From contig JAKARO010000010.1 in assembly GCA_021821885.1 (NCBI GenBank), positions 1 to 64,000 of the forward strand: 64,000 bases of DNA. Direction: 5' to 3'. The notes under the pieces were generated by a model. That model was given only the letters and a program-made list of their open reading frames with translations. It searched no databases and was not told the DNA's origin. Source of the DNA: Pseudomonadota bacterium. Lineage in GTDB: Bacteria > Pseudomonadota > Gammaproteobacteria > Acidithiobacillales > Acidithiobacillaceae. Positions 31,273-39,785 of this stretch are shown here, in pieces. How positions within the stretch are numbered: position 1 is the first letter of the stretch; each line of letters opens with the position of its first letter. Position numbers and translations under genes: made by a program.

Positions 31273-33393
31273 ATGACAGCCCTATCCCGGATGGACTGGT
31301 CCGATGCCTATGGAGAACAGGTCAAATCCCTTTTCTCGGCAATACAGGGCCTCCTTCTCCCGATGGCATCCGCCTTTGTCCAGGACTTTTATGACGGACT
31401 GCTGCAGGCCGGAAGGGCGCATACGGTCCTGAACCGTCTGGACAGGACAGAATTCGAAAATCTTCAGCGAAAACAGTCCCTCTATTTCCAGTGGCTTATG
31501 CAACCGGACCTGACGGTGGAGGAGCACCTGGCGGGCGCCCGCCAGACGGGGAGGATCCATGCCCTTGTCGGGATAGAGATCCTGATGCTCACGGAGGCCT
31601 ACAACCTGTACCAGGTCCGGGTGCGGCAGGCCATACGCCGCCAGGTGGTCTCCCGGCGGCAGAGGGATATCCTCCTGTGGGCGATTTCGCGGCGCCTGAC
31701 GCTGGATCTTGAGGCGCAGCTGGAGAGCTACGGACAGATAGAAGAGCAGAACCGGCAGGCCCTGGCGAAAATCGACCAGCTGATCTCCAGCTCGAACAGC
31801 CTGGCAGACCTGTTCACCCATTCCATGGAAATTCTCTGTGAACTGGACGGCATTGATGGTGCCCTTGTCGCGCGGCCCGATGCGAAAGGCCGCTTCCAGA
31901 TTGAGGCAGCAACACCCGGAGCCGTTCAGGCCTATGCGGACGAGATCAGCCGGAGCGCCACCCCTCCGTTCAGCGTATCCGCCCACGAGGCGACCGGAAC
32001 GGGCCCCGCAGGAAGGGCCTGGCGAAGCGGAAAGGTGGAATGGACCGACACCTACCACCAGGAACCCGCCATGGAGGCCTGGAAAGCCGCTGCCAGCCGG
32101 GCCGGAATCCGCTCCAGCGCGGCGGTTCCCCTTCTTGACCAGGTGGACCAGCCCATGGCCATACTCGGGCTGTACAGCAGCCGGATGGGCTTTTTCTCCT
32201 CGGGGAGGCAGCAGGCGGTCAGCAGCCTTCTGCAGCAGATCCTGAGCCGGGCGATTCTCCGCTTCCGCCGGCTGCGGGTGGTTCCTTACCGGGAACGCCA
32301 GTCCTACCGTTCCCTCCTCCTCGAAAAGCGCATGGAAATGCTCTACCAGCCGATCGTGGATCTGCGCAGTGGCAGACTGCTCAAGGTCGAAGCGCTGGCC
32401 CGCCTCAGGGATGAGGCCGGACGCCTTCTTACCCCCGGACTTTTCCTGCCGGCCTTTGGCCAGACCGATCTGCTGTACCTGTTCGAGCAGGGCATCCGCC
32501 GGGCCTGCCAGGACTTTGCCGACTGGCAGGCCCGGGGTCTCAGCATCGACATCTCGATCAATTTCCCGCCCGAGGGCCTCTCCGACAGCCGCTACCACAG
32601 CATCCTGACCAATGCCATGGCCCTCGGAAAGATGCCTCCCCAGCGGCTTTGTCTGGAAATTCTGGAACATGAGGAAATCACCGATCCGCCCCTCCGGGAC
32701 CGTTTTCTGTCCCAGATGCAGGACATGGGGATCCGGCTGGCACTGGATGATCTGGGAGCCGGGCACAGCACCCTCCTGCGGATGCGGAACCTCCCCTTCG
32801 ACGAAATCAAGATCGACCGGGGATTTGTGCGGAGCGGCCTGTACTCCCCCCAGGTGGGTCTTGGTTTCATCCAGCACCTGACGCGCCTGGCGCACGACAT
32901 GGGAAAAACGGTCACGGTAGAAGGCATCGAAAACGCGGGCCTCCATGAGGCCGTAGCCATCCTTGGCGCCGACGCGGCCCAGGGCTACGCGATTGCGCAC
33001 CCGATGCCGGCAGGCGCCCTGGCCGGCTGGAGGCAGAACTTCTCCCCGGAAACAGGCCGCGGACCGATCCGGACTCCTCTGGGGGCCATCGCCGGGTTTC
33101 TCCTGTGGGATGTCCACCTGGATTCCATGGAGCATCTGCCCCAGTTTCTGGAAGCCTTTCTTCACGCACCCTGTGCCGTTGGGCAGTTTCTGGCGAACCA
33201 CCAGCCCAGAAACCTCCGGCTGGAAGAGCTTCTGGCCGAGGTGAAACTGGCGGCGAAACAGGGACAGGCCAGTCCAGGCTACCAGAGCGCCAGGCAGCTG
33301 CTGGTCTGGGAGCTGATCGGGTCCATGGCCAGGGAGATGGAACACGAACCGGAAGTCCCGCGTGCCGGGAACAGCCTGGCCGGGGCGGGCTAG
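31273..33393 (+). CDS. Globin-coupled c-di-GMP phosphodiesterase (globin-GAF-EAL)
   Basis: A 706-aa protein. Residues ~10-150 resemble a globin-coupled sensor with candidate proximal His96 (GRIHALVGIEILMLTEAYNLY). Residues ~175-335 look like a GAF domain. Residues ~345-590 are an EAL domain with catalytic features intact: VEALARL, LEILEHEE, LDDLGAGHS, IKIDRGFV and VEGIE. No GGDEF domain is present. The C-terminal ~100 residues are unassigned. It would hydrolyse c-di-GMP in response to a gas such as oxygen. The start lacks a strong ribosome-binding site. Confidence 0.82.
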   Translation: MTALSRMDWSDAYGEQVKSLFSAIQGLLLPMASAFVQDFYDGLLQAGRAHTVLNRLDRTEFENLQRKQSLYFQWLMQPDLTVEEHLAGARQTGRIHALVGIEILMLTEAYNLYQVRVRQAIRRQVVSRRQRDILLWAISRRLTLDLEAQLESYGQIEEQNRQALAKIDQLISSSNSLADLFTHSMEILCELDGIDGALVARPDAKGRFQIEAATPGAVQAYADEISRSATPPFSVSAHEATGTGPAGRAWRSGKVEWTDTYHQEPAMEAWKAAASRAGIRSSAAVPLLDQVDQPMAILGLYSSRMGFFSSGRQQAVSSLLQQILSRAILRFRRLRVVPYRERQSYRSLLLEKRMEMLYQPIVDLRSGRLLKVEALARLRDEAGRLLTPGLFLPAFGQTDLLYLFEQGIRRACQDFADWQARGLSIDISINFPPEGLSDSRYHSILTNAMALGKMPPQRLCLEILEHEEITDPPLRDRFLSQMQDMGIRLALDDLGAGHSTLLRMRNLPFDEIKIDRGFVRSGLYSPQVGLGFIQHLTRLAHDMGKTVTVEGIENAGLHEAVAILGADAAQGYAIAHPMPAGALAGWRQNFSPETGRGPIRTPLGAIAGFLLWDVHLDSMEHLPQFLEAFLHAPCAVGQFLANHQPRNLRLEELLAEVKLAAKQGQASPGYQSARQLLVWELIGSMAREMEHEPEVPRAGNSLAGAG

Positions 33394-33507
33394 ACCCGCT
33401 ACGGCCAGAGGGCCAGTCAGGCCCGTAACCACAGGCCTGGCGTAACGTGCCACAGCCAAGGGAAACATGGGTACTCCCTTCCGGGGCCATCCGGCCCAGG
33501 AAGCCAC

Positions 33508-34389
33508 CTACCCGCCGCAGGAGTTCCCGGTTTCCATCGGCAGGATCCTGGCGCCAATATCCGCTGGCGGCGCATGGTATATGGCACTGGTGACCAGGAC
33601 GTCCACCCCGGTGGCCGCGTACTCGGCAACATTGTCCTCGCCAATCCCGCCTGCGGCAAACACCGTTATCCCGGGGGCCGCGCTGCGCAGGGCACCGGTC
33701 ATGTCGCGCAGCGAATCCGGAGAGAGCTTGTCGAACTGGATTCCGTCGACACCAGCCATGGCCAGCGCCAGCGCATCAGGCAGCGCGTCCCGTGAGCGCT
33801 CCACCTCCACCAGGATCTTGACGGACGGCAGGCTTCGGCGCAGGGCGGGGAGCCGTTCCAGGAAAACCGGCAGTCCGCCCAGAAGCTCAAGATGCTGCCG
33901 GAACACCAGCATGGTTTCCGACAGCCCAAGGCGATGGGGGAAAACACCTCCGGCAAGGGCCGCCATCACCGACAGCCGGCGCGTGCCAGGATAGTGCTTG
34001 CGGGTTCCGGCGACCACGATGCCCGGGCAGTGCGCACGGGCTTCCTTGACCAGGCGGCTGGCCCTCCCGGCAATACCGCTGGAATACTCCAGGACATTGG
34101 CCGCCACTCTCCAGACCCCATGCAGGGCCGCCGCACGGCCTTCCGCCATAAGGAGGATATCGCCTGCGGCCGCAGCATGTCCGGACGGGAGAAACTGGTG
34201 CACCTGTGCCCCCTGGTATTCCAGCAGCTGCACCGCAATTTCCGTCCCGGCCACAACCGTCGGCTGCCGGCTCCGGAACGTGATCGAACCAGGTCCGTCA
34301 CGGAGACCCAGGGCCTCCGTGGTCAAATCCAGATAGGGCAGATCCTCCTGGATCAGGGACGCGATTTCCTGGGGGGACAGACGCATCAT
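33508..34389 (-). CDS. modD: ModD, quinolinate-phosphoribosyltransferase-like protein
   Basis: A 293-aa homologue of nicotinate-nucleotide pyrophosphorylase. Motifs: EDLPYLDLTTEALGL, the GTRKHYPGTRRL phosphate/PRPP region, VEVERSRDALPDALALAMAGVDGIQFDKL and VFAAGGIGEDNVAEYAATGVDVLVTSA. The ModD branch, often linked to molybdate uptake or nif genes, is favoured over NadC by context and by the HRLGLSETMLVF segment. Its reaction is not established. The ATG at 34389 follows GGAGG; it ends the nifB-operon gene run. Confidence 0.8.
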   Translation of the reverse strand: MMRLSPQEIASLIQEDLPYLDLTTEALGLRDGPGSITFRSRQPTVVAGTEIAVQLLEYQGAQVHQFLPSGHAAAAGDILLMAEGRAAALHGVWRVAANVLEYSSGIAGRASRLVKEARAHCPGIVVAGTRKHYPGTRRLSVMAALAGGVFPHRLGLSETMLVFRQHLELLGGLPVFLERLPALRRSLPSVKILVEVERSRDALPDALALAMAGVDGIQFDKLSPDSLRDMTGALRSAAPGITVFAAGGIGEDNVAEYAATGVDVLVTSAIYHAPPADIGARILPMETGNSCGG

Positions 34390-34474
34390 GTTGCGGTTTC
34401 CTCCAGCTGAAGTGCGCTGCCGCACGAAAAAACGGCCGGTTTCCCCGGGTCTCCGGGACCTTTCCGTTCCTGCC

Positions 34475-34933
34475 TTACACCGCCGGGAGGAGCCGCCGGA
34501 ACCGCTGCAGGTCATAGCTGCCATCCCGGACCTTTTCGGCAATTTCACCCAGCGTCCGGGAATCCAGCATGCCCATCATGTCCCTTTTCATGGGCTTCCA
34601 GGCATGGTGGGCCGGGCAGGGTGTTTCATCCGCACATTTTGCCAGACCCAGCACACAGGCGTCCCCGTAGCCGGAACCCTCAATGCGGCGAACCACTTCC
34701 AGGAGCCGCAGGTCCCGGACACCGGGCGCGAGGAGAAAGCCACCCCCTTTTCCCTTCTGGGAGACCAGCAGGCCATCTGCAGCAAGCCCCTGGAGTATTT
34801 TCGACAGGTAGGGAGAAGGCACGTCCTCAAGGTAGAACGCGAGGTCGTGGGCCCGGACATACTCCTTTTCCGGCAGGGCTGCAATACGGACCATGGCCTG
34901 CAGGGCATAGGCACAGGTTCTGCTCCAGAGCAT
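34475..34933 (-). CDS. Rrf2-family Fe-S transcription regulator
   Basis: A 152-aa protein with an N-terminal winged helix (CAYALQAMVRIAAL, YLSKILQGLAADGLLVSQKGKGGGFLLA) and three C-terminal Cys (ACVLGLAKCADETPC) that match the 2Fe-2S ligand layout of IscR/NsrR-type Rrf2 proteins. It sits near the end of the nifB operon, 18 bp from the SIR2-like gene. It probably senses Fe-S status, oxygen or NO; targets are unknown. Confidence 0.85.
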   Translation of the reverse strand: MLWSRTCAYALQAMVRIAALPEKEYVRAHDLAFYLEDVPSPYLSKILQGLAADGLLVSQKGKGGGFLLAPGVRDLRLLEVVRRIEGSGYGDACVLGLAKCADETPCPAHHAWKPMKRDMMGMLDSRTLGEIAEKVRDGSYDLQRFRRLLPAV

Positions 34934-34950
34934 CCTGCACCTGCTTCTCT

Positions 34951-35784
34951 CTATCCGGCCTGGGCCACCGCCGGCACCCTGCCGTCAGGCAGGGAAGCCA
35001 CGGGCCAGAACAGCGGCTGGATATTCTGCTCGGCGAGAAAACGCTGTTCATTGCGGGTCAGCGGCTGGTCGAACAGCGCCCAATGCCGGTCCGAGGAACG
35101 TTTCATGATCTGCCGTGCAAAAGCCCGCTGGAGCTGGTCGTCGAAACGGCAGCCCAGAAAGAGGAAATGCCGGTCCCGCCGGATCAACTGCACGGACTGC
35201 GGGATCGGGGTCTGGATGTCAATTTCGGTCATGACCTCGACGAAATCGCTGTCCGATACAAGATAGTTGCTGGCCGGGCTCCGTGCCCCCCAGGGTTCAT
35301 AGAGGATCGTGTCCCAGCCGGCGGCACCGTCTTCCGCCACCTTCTCACCCGAAGCCGACCAGTACCCCGTCCAGTTTCCGTAATGCTCTCCCTGGCTCAG
35401 CCCCTGGATACGGCCCCAGGTCCTCCCCGCTCCGGCCAGTGCCATGGCCACACTGTCGTCGTACCAGAGATGCACGACCAGCGGAAGAGGCATTTCCGCC
35501 AGATACCGCAGGACCGGATGGACGGGCACGGGCCCGGAAAAGGCCTCGTCCATCATCTGCACCAGCGTCTTGCGATGCCGGAAGTTTTCAACATACTGCG
35601 CCGTTGCAGTCAGATTGCGCCGTATCTTGTGGGGTACCGTCACCCGGCTGCCAAGCACGTCCGCCAGTTCCGGAAAACTGGCCGGCAGGCTCCCTTCCGC
35701 CACGGGCAGCAGTCCGGCACCCAGATAGGGAATGATCCGGCCTGCCTGCAGACCCCCAAGAATTTCCTCAAGATCCCTGTCCAT
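34951..35784 (-). CDS. SIR2-like domain protein in nif operon
   Basis: A 277-aa protein starting MDRDLEEILGGLQAGRIIPYLGAGLL, which matches the NAD-binding GAG loop of SIR2-like domains found in NAD-hydrolysing and ADP-ribose-handling proteins. Further SIR2_2-like features are LPLVVHLWYDDSVAMAL and FLFLGCRFDDQLQRAFARQIM. It lacks the zinc-ribbon Cys pairs of true deacetylases. The ATG at 35784 lies 22 bp after the stop of the small upstream orf. The role in nitrogen fixation is not established. Confidence 0.75.
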   Translation of the reverse strand: MDRDLEEILGGLQAGRIIPYLGAGLLPVAEGSLPASFPELADVLGSRVTVPHKIRRNLTATAQYVENFRHRKTLVQMMDEAFSGPVPVHPVLRYLAEMPLPLVVHLWYDDSVAMALAGAGRTWGRIQGLSQGEHYGNWTGYWSASGEKVAEDGAAGWDTILYEPWGARSPASNYLVSDSDFVEVMTEIDIQTPIPQSVQLIRRDRHFLFLGCRFDDQLQRAFARQIMKRSSDRHWALFDQPLTRNEQRFLAEQNIQPLFWPVASLPDGRVPAVAQAG

Positions 35785-35806
35785 GTTCAGCCCTCCCCTT
35801 TCCGTC

Positions 35807-36031
35807 TCAGTCCGCCGGTGCCTGCAGGCTGGTGTGGATTTTTTCCAGGGCAGTGGTCTCCACATGGAAAACCCCGCGCCCACCGGACAGGGCCTGATAG
35901 GTTTTTTCCGGATAGCGGCTGAGGGCATTGAACCAGTCCTGCGCCGGCACGCCTGGCGGGCAGGCGCCAATCTCGCGCACGCTGCCATCGTTGGCGAAGC
36001 GGGTATGAATCACGGCCATCTTCGAGTCCAT
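35807..36031 (-). CDS. Small nif-operon protein, unknown function
   Basis: A 74-aa protein starting MDSKMAVIHTRFANDGSVREI, with no recognised motif. GGAGGG lies just upstream of the ATG. It is wedged between the 2Fe-2S ferredoxin (12 bp) and the SIR2-like gene, so it is co-transcribed. Confidence 0.65.
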   Translation of the reverse strand: MDSKMAVIHTRFANDGSVREIGACPPGVPAQDWFNALSRYPEKTYQALSGGRGVFHVETTALEKIHTSLQAPAD

Positions 36032-36043
36032 GCCAGTCCCTCC

Positions 36044-36349
36044 TCATAATCCCGATGCAAAACCGAGCAGCTCGACCACGACATTTTCCCCGCCAAGCAG
36101 TGCCTGGCAGGCCAGCCTGGACTTGCTGCCCACGCCTACAATGCTGTCCAGCCGCTCATTTTCCTGGCGCTGGATTCTGGAAAGACTTTTGCGTCCCTCC
36201 TGCACAAACACATGGCAGCTTTCACACTCGCCCTTCCCCTCACACTTCAGGACCATGGCTTCGCCGGCGGCCACAATGGCGGCGGCAAGGGTCGTACCAG
36301 CAGGTACCTCGATGCTTTTCCCGCTGGGGTGGATGGTAACTGTCGGCAT
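36044..36349 (-). CDS. 2Fe-2S ferredoxin (plant/adrenodoxin fold)
   Basis: A 101-aa protein with a ferredoxin N-terminus (TVTIHPSGKSIEVPAGTTLAAAI) and Cys ligands in CEGKGECESC and a distal SRLACQ, the C-X5-C-X2-C...C pattern of 2Fe-2S ferredoxins. It probably serves nitrogenase metal-centre assembly or electron supply. GGAGG precedes the ATG; the DegT-like gene ends 37 bp upstream. Confidence 0.88.
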   Translation of the reverse strand: MPTVTIHPSGKSIEVPAGTTLAAAIVAAGEAMVLKCEGKGECESCHVFVQEGRKSLSRIQRQENERLDSIVGVGSKSRLACQALLGGENVVVELLGFASGL

Positions 36350-36386
36350 TTACATTTCCTCCTTTTTTCCAGAAAACCGGACGTGA

Positions 36387-37535
36387 TTACAGGTATATGC
36401 TGCTTCCAGCCCCGACATTGACCGAGGCATCCTTCAGCGCTTCCACAATGAAGGCGATTTCTTCCCGGGCGAGATGGGGATGGAAAGGCAGGACCAGAGT
36501 GCGATCGGCAACCCGGACAGCGGTGGGACAGTCTCCGCGGCCGCTTTCCCGATAGTGGAACTGGTTGTGCATGGGCACACAGTAGGCGGCAGCCTCGATG
36601 CCCTGGGTCCGCAGATCGTTCACAATCGCATCCCGGCTGCTCCGGCTGAACCGGGTGCCCAGATGGACCTCGTACACGAACCAGTGAACTTCCGTTGCGT
36701 CCGGTCCGTGATAGGGATCCTTGAGCCCCTCAAACGATTTCATGTACTCAAAATAGACGGATTCCACCGTGCGCCGGCGTTCGAGGATTCCGTCCAGCCG
36801 GCTGAGCTGGCAGCGGCCCAGTGCCGCCTGCAGGTCACTCATCTCGGCCTGCAGGGGAGGACGCGTTGCCGCCGCCACCGAATTCCGGGCGTCCAGGCCC
36901 CTGCTCCGGAACTGCCGCATGCGGCTGAACACCGCCGTGTCGTCCGTCACGAGCATGGCCCCTTCCCCGCACAGCAGTGGCGAGGGCTGGGCAAAGGCGA
37001 AAATCGCCACATCCCCAAAGCTCCCGACCCGTTTTCCATCGTACTCGGAACCAATGGCCTCAGTAGAATCTTCCAGCAGAATCAGGCTTCCGGCATCTGC
37101 GACCGCGCGCAGTTCGTCCCAGAACGCGGGATGGCCCTTGGTATTTCCAGCCAGAATTGCGCGGGTACGGGGCGTAACCCGGCTTTCCGCAATTTTGGGC
37201 GAAATGGTCCCGGAGTAGTAATCGATATCGGCAAAAACGGGGGCCACGCCATGCCAGCTCAGCGCGTGGCCAATCTGCCACCAGCTGTAGGGGGAAAGGA
37301 TGACCTCATCGCCAGCACCCAGTTCATAGGCCCGGAGACAGAGCATCAGGGCCGCCGTGGGGCTGGAGACGGCCAGTGCATGGCGGCGGCCGGCGTACCG
37401 GGCAAATTCTTCCTCAAAGGCTTCCACCTCTGCTCCGGCACCCAGTTGGGGCGAGCGCAGCACCGCTTCGACCGACGCCAGTTCCCTGGGAGAAATATCG
37501 GGATCGGAAAGAAAAATCTCGATTTCATCGTTCAT
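36387..37535 (-). CDS. DegT/DnrJ/EryC1-like protein lacking the PLP lysine
   Basis: A 382-aa fold-type I aminotransferase-like protein. Recognisable are the FEEEFARYAGRRHALAVSS N-terminal motif, GAGDEVILSPYSWW, LLEDSTEAIGSEYDGKRVGSFGD and the C-terminal LPFHPHLAREEI. At the site where family members carry the PLP-binding Lys (SF-PTK...GDGG-like), this protein reads AFAQPSPLLCGEGAM, so Ser replaces Lys. It may therefore not form a Schiff base. The ATG overlaps the stop of the preceding small orf (ATGA). Function unknown. Confidence 0.82.
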   Translation of the reverse strand: MNDEIEIFLSDPDISPRELASVEAVLRSPQLGAGAEVEAFEEEFARYAGRRHALAVSSPTAALMLCLRAYELGAGDEVILSPYSWWQIGHALSWHGVAPVFADIDYYSGTISPKIAESRVTPRTRAILAGNTKGHPAFWDELRAVADAGSLILLEDSTEAIGSEYDGKRVGSFGDVAIFAFAQPSPLLCGEGAMLVTDDTAVFSRMRQFRSRGLDARNSVAAATRPPLQAEMSDLQAALGRCQLSRLDGILERRRTVESVYFEYMKSFEGLKDPYHGPDATEVHWFVYEVHLGTRFSRSSRDAIVNDLRTQGIEAAAYCVPMHNQFHYRESGRGDCPTAVRVADRTLVLPFHPHLAREEIAFIVEALKDASVNVGAGSSIYL

Positions 37536-37804
37536 GGTGCTCTCCCGTGCAGTGCAAACAGGACTCCTGTGGCCGCCTCACGGTCGGAGGTAATCCCCCA
37601 GCAGTGTCCGCGCGTATCCAGCAGGTGCAGATCAAGGATGGAACCGGTGCGGCATGGACTCTCGACAACGTCGCTGGCAGGGCACTGGCTCAGCACCAGG
37701 CCAGGAAAGCGCGGACGCAGGGCCGGCAGCAGGGAACCCCCTTCCCGGCAGACGGTTTCCCCCATATCCAGGAGCTGGTCCAGATCTTCGTCGCTCAGTC
37801 CCAT
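37532..37804 (-). CDS. Small nif-associated protein (DUF6129-like)
   Basis: A 90-aa protein with LRPRFPGLVLSQCPASDV and LHLLDTRGHCWGITSDREAATG, features I associate with short nif-cluster proteins annotated as DUF6129; the family name is from memory. It lies between nifT (4 bp away) and the DegT-like gene (four-base overlap), so it is co-translated. Function unknown. Confidence 0.7.
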   Translation of the reverse strand: MGLSDEDLDQLLDMGETVCREGGSLLPALRPRFPGLVLSQCPASDVVESPCRTGSILDLHLLDTRGHCWGITSDREAATGVLFALHGRAP

Positions 37805-37808
37805 TTCC

Positions 37809-38018
37809 TCAGTCTCCCAGCCGCCTGGCCTCTACCGTGATGGGCAGGCGGGTTTCCGGGGGCAGATCCGGCAGTTCCAGGCGCCACCCATTGGCGAGTG
37901 TCACCACCCCTCCCCACAGATCCGGGTTTTCACTCGCCGTGATGGGTTCTTCGAGGTCTTTTTTGGGCACATAGGCGCTCAGTACACCGCTCGCATCTTT
38001 ACGGATCATGACTTTCAT
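37809..38018 (-). CDS. nifT: NifT/FixU
   Basis: A 69-aa protein with the whole NifT signature: MKVMIRKDASG, YVPKKDLEEPI, LWGGVVTLANGWRLELP and LPITVEARRL. It is a small nif protein of unclear function. GAGGTGAG precedes the ATG; nifS ends 10 bp upstream. Confidence 0.93.
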   Translation of the reverse strand: MKVMIRKDASGVLSAYVPKKDLEEPITASENPDLWGGVVTLANGWRLELPDLPPETRLPITVEARRLGD

Positions 38019-38027
38019 GGTCTCACC

Positions 38028-39224
38028 TCAGGACAGGCAGGAAACGGACGGATTCGCGGTGGCCATGGACGGCTGGGGCAGGTGCATCATGTCCAGCAGC
38101 ACTCCGCCCAGTATTGGCAGGAGATAGTCCACGTCCGGCAGCTGGTTCAGCCGGCTGAACGAGAAGCGGAGGGAGGACAGGACGGCCGTTCGGGAAAATC
38201 CCATCGCTGTCAGCACATGCGATGGCTGGTTGCTGCCCGCTGCGCAGGCGGCCCCGAGGGCCGCCACAATTCCTTCCTGTTCCAGCCGGAAGAGAAGCTC
38301 CTCGCCATCCAGGGCCAGAAACCCGATATTGCTGGTGTTGGGCAGCCTTTCCGCACCCTGGCCATGCACCCGGGCACAGGGCATGATGGCCTGCAGGCCC
38401 CTCTCAAAATGGTCCCGAAGCTGCGCGAGATGGCGGAGTTCGCCCGGCAGGTCGGAAAACTGCTCGACGGCGGTCCCGAAACCGACAATAGCGGCCACAT
38501 TTTCGGTGCCTCCCCGGCGACCCCGCTCCTGGTGCCCATGGAAGAGTGGCGGGAGCTCAATCCCCTTGCGGACACAGAGGGCGCCCACGCCTTTGGGGCC
38601 ATGGAGCTTGTGGCCCGTACAGGACAGAAAATCCACGTCTGCGGCGGCAAAACTCACATGGGTCCGCCCAACCGCCTGGGTCGCGTCACAATGGAAATAG
38701 ACGCCGGCCCCACGGGCAATTTCCGCGGCTTCCCGGACAGGAAAGATGACCCCGGTTTCGTTGTTGGCCCACATCAGGGAAACCAGCGCGGTGTCTTCCC
38801 TAAGTGCCTGCCGCAGGGTATCCAGATCCAGGCGCCCTTCCGTGTCCACCGGCAGATAGGTTACTTCCACGCCCAGCCGCTCCAGATGCTGGCAGAGGAG
38901 CAGGACCGAGGGATGCTCCACCGCACTGGTCACGATATGCCGCTTTCCCCGGGACAGGGACAGGGCCGCCAGGATTGCCGTATGGTTGCTCTCGGTGGCG
39001 CCACTGGTAAAGACTACTTCGGCCGGCCTCGCGCCCAGGAACCCGGAGACGGAAATTCTCGCCTTTTCGAGCGCATTTCTGACCTGTCTTCCCAGCATCG
39101 AACTGCTGGACGGATTGGCAAAGTGCTGCTCCATTTTCAGGAAGGGCATCATGGAATCCAGCACCTGGGGGGCCATTGCCGTTGTGGAATTATTGTCCAG
39201 ATAGATTGTCATAGGCATTTTCAT
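38028..39224 (-). CDS. nifS: Cysteine desulfurase NifS (nifB operon copy)
   Basis: A 398-aa class I cysteine desulfurase: IYLDNNSTTAMAP N-terminus, SGATESNHTAI, PLP site with Lys in SCTGHKLHGPKG, GGTENVAAIVG, and the catalytic Cys in GAACAAGSNQPSHVL. It supplies sulfur for cluster assembly. The ATG overlaps the nifZ stop (ATGA). A second, quite different NifS lies at 58968-60176 next to nifU, so this copy may serve NifB/NifZ-linked steps (inference). The C-terminal Pro/Ser-rich tail is atypical. Confidence 0.92.
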   Translation of the reverse strand: MKMPMTIYLDNNSTTAMAPQVLDSMMPFLKMEQHFANPSSSSMLGRQVRNALEKARISVSGFLGARPAEVVFTSGATESNHTAILAALSLSRGKRHIVTSAVEHPSVLLLCQHLERLGVEVTYLPVDTEGRLDLDTLRQALREDTALVSLMWANNETGVIFPVREAAEIARGAGVYFHCDATQAVGRTHVSFAAADVDFLSCTGHKLHGPKGVGALCVRKGIELPPLFHGHQERGRRGGTENVAAIVGFGTAVEQFSDLPGELRHLAQLRDHFERGLQAIMPCARVHGQGAERLPNTSNIGFLALDGEELLFRLEQEGIVAALGAACAAGSNQPSHVLTAMGFSRTAVLSSLRFSFSRLNQLPDVDYLLPILGGVLLDMMHLPQPSMATANPSVSCLS

Positions 39225-39475
39225 AGCTGCATTTCTCCCATGGGGAAAATCTCGTCTTCCAGACAGCCTATCACCTTGCCATTACCGAATTCCACGAGAT
39301 AGACGGGAACATTTATTTCTTCATGATGCCCGACGCGCACAATTTCACCAACACTTTGTGCCGGCACGAGAAGCGCATTTTCCTGTTCTCCCGGGAATGT
39401 GCCATCGTTCACAATATCTTCTTTTACCACCACACGGAGTCCCCAGTCATAACGGGCGTTTCGTCTTTCAATCAT
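39221..39475 (-). CDS. nifZ: NifZ family protein
   Basis: An 84-aa NifZ-domain protein: DWGLRVVVKEDIVNDGTFPGEQ, LLVPAQSVGEIVRVGHHEEI, VYLVEFGNGKVIGCLEDEIFP. NifZ acts in maturation of the MoFe protein P-cluster. AGGGGGAAA precedes the ATG. A second NifZ-like protein is encoded immediately upstream. Confidence 0.9.
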   Translation of the reverse strand: MIERRNARYDWGLRVVVKEDIVNDGTFPGEQENALLVPAQSVGEIVRVGHHEEINVPVYLVEFGNGKVIGCLEDEIFPMGEMQL

Positions 39476-39493
39476 CCGGATTTCCCCCTCTGG

Positions 39494-39772
39494 CTAATGG
39501 TCATCCACCATCTCCAGTTCACGTCCTTTCATCCCGACAAGATGGCCACGTTCATAAAAATCGACACCATAAATATAAAACTGCTGCAAAAAAGTTCCGA
39601 TGCTGGTAATAAAGCCGACATCTCCTTTTTTGACAATAATTTCCCCAATTTCAGCGCCCCTGAATGTTCCGTCATTCCGGACATGCTTCCGTGAACGCAC
39701 CCTGTCGCCGTAGCTAAAAACCGGTGCTGCGTCGAGTTCAACCGTCTCGCTGTCCCTGCTCATTCCCGCCAT
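39494..39772 (-). CDS. nifZ: NifZ-like protein (second copy)
   Basis: A 92-aa protein with GDRVRSRKHVRNDGTFRGAEIGEIIVKKG and GVDFYERGHLVGMKGRELEMV, the same fold signature as the neighbouring NifZ. The start at 39772 is chosen for its AGGGGG site and its position 13 bp after the LRV gene; 39763 is possible. The tandem copies may act together. Confidence 0.85.
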   Translation of the reverse strand: MAGMSRDSETVELDAAPVFSYGDRVRSRKHVRNDGTFRGAEIGEIIVKKGDVGFITSIGTFLQQFYIYGVDFYERGHLVGMKGRELEMVDDH

Positions 39773-39785
39773 TTTCCGGTACCCC

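Noticed and set aside
36474-39302. 942-aa plus-strand frame across the nif genes
   Set aside because: It is antisense to DegT-like, nifT and nifS genes, with low-complexity His/Gly/Pro composition and no motif.
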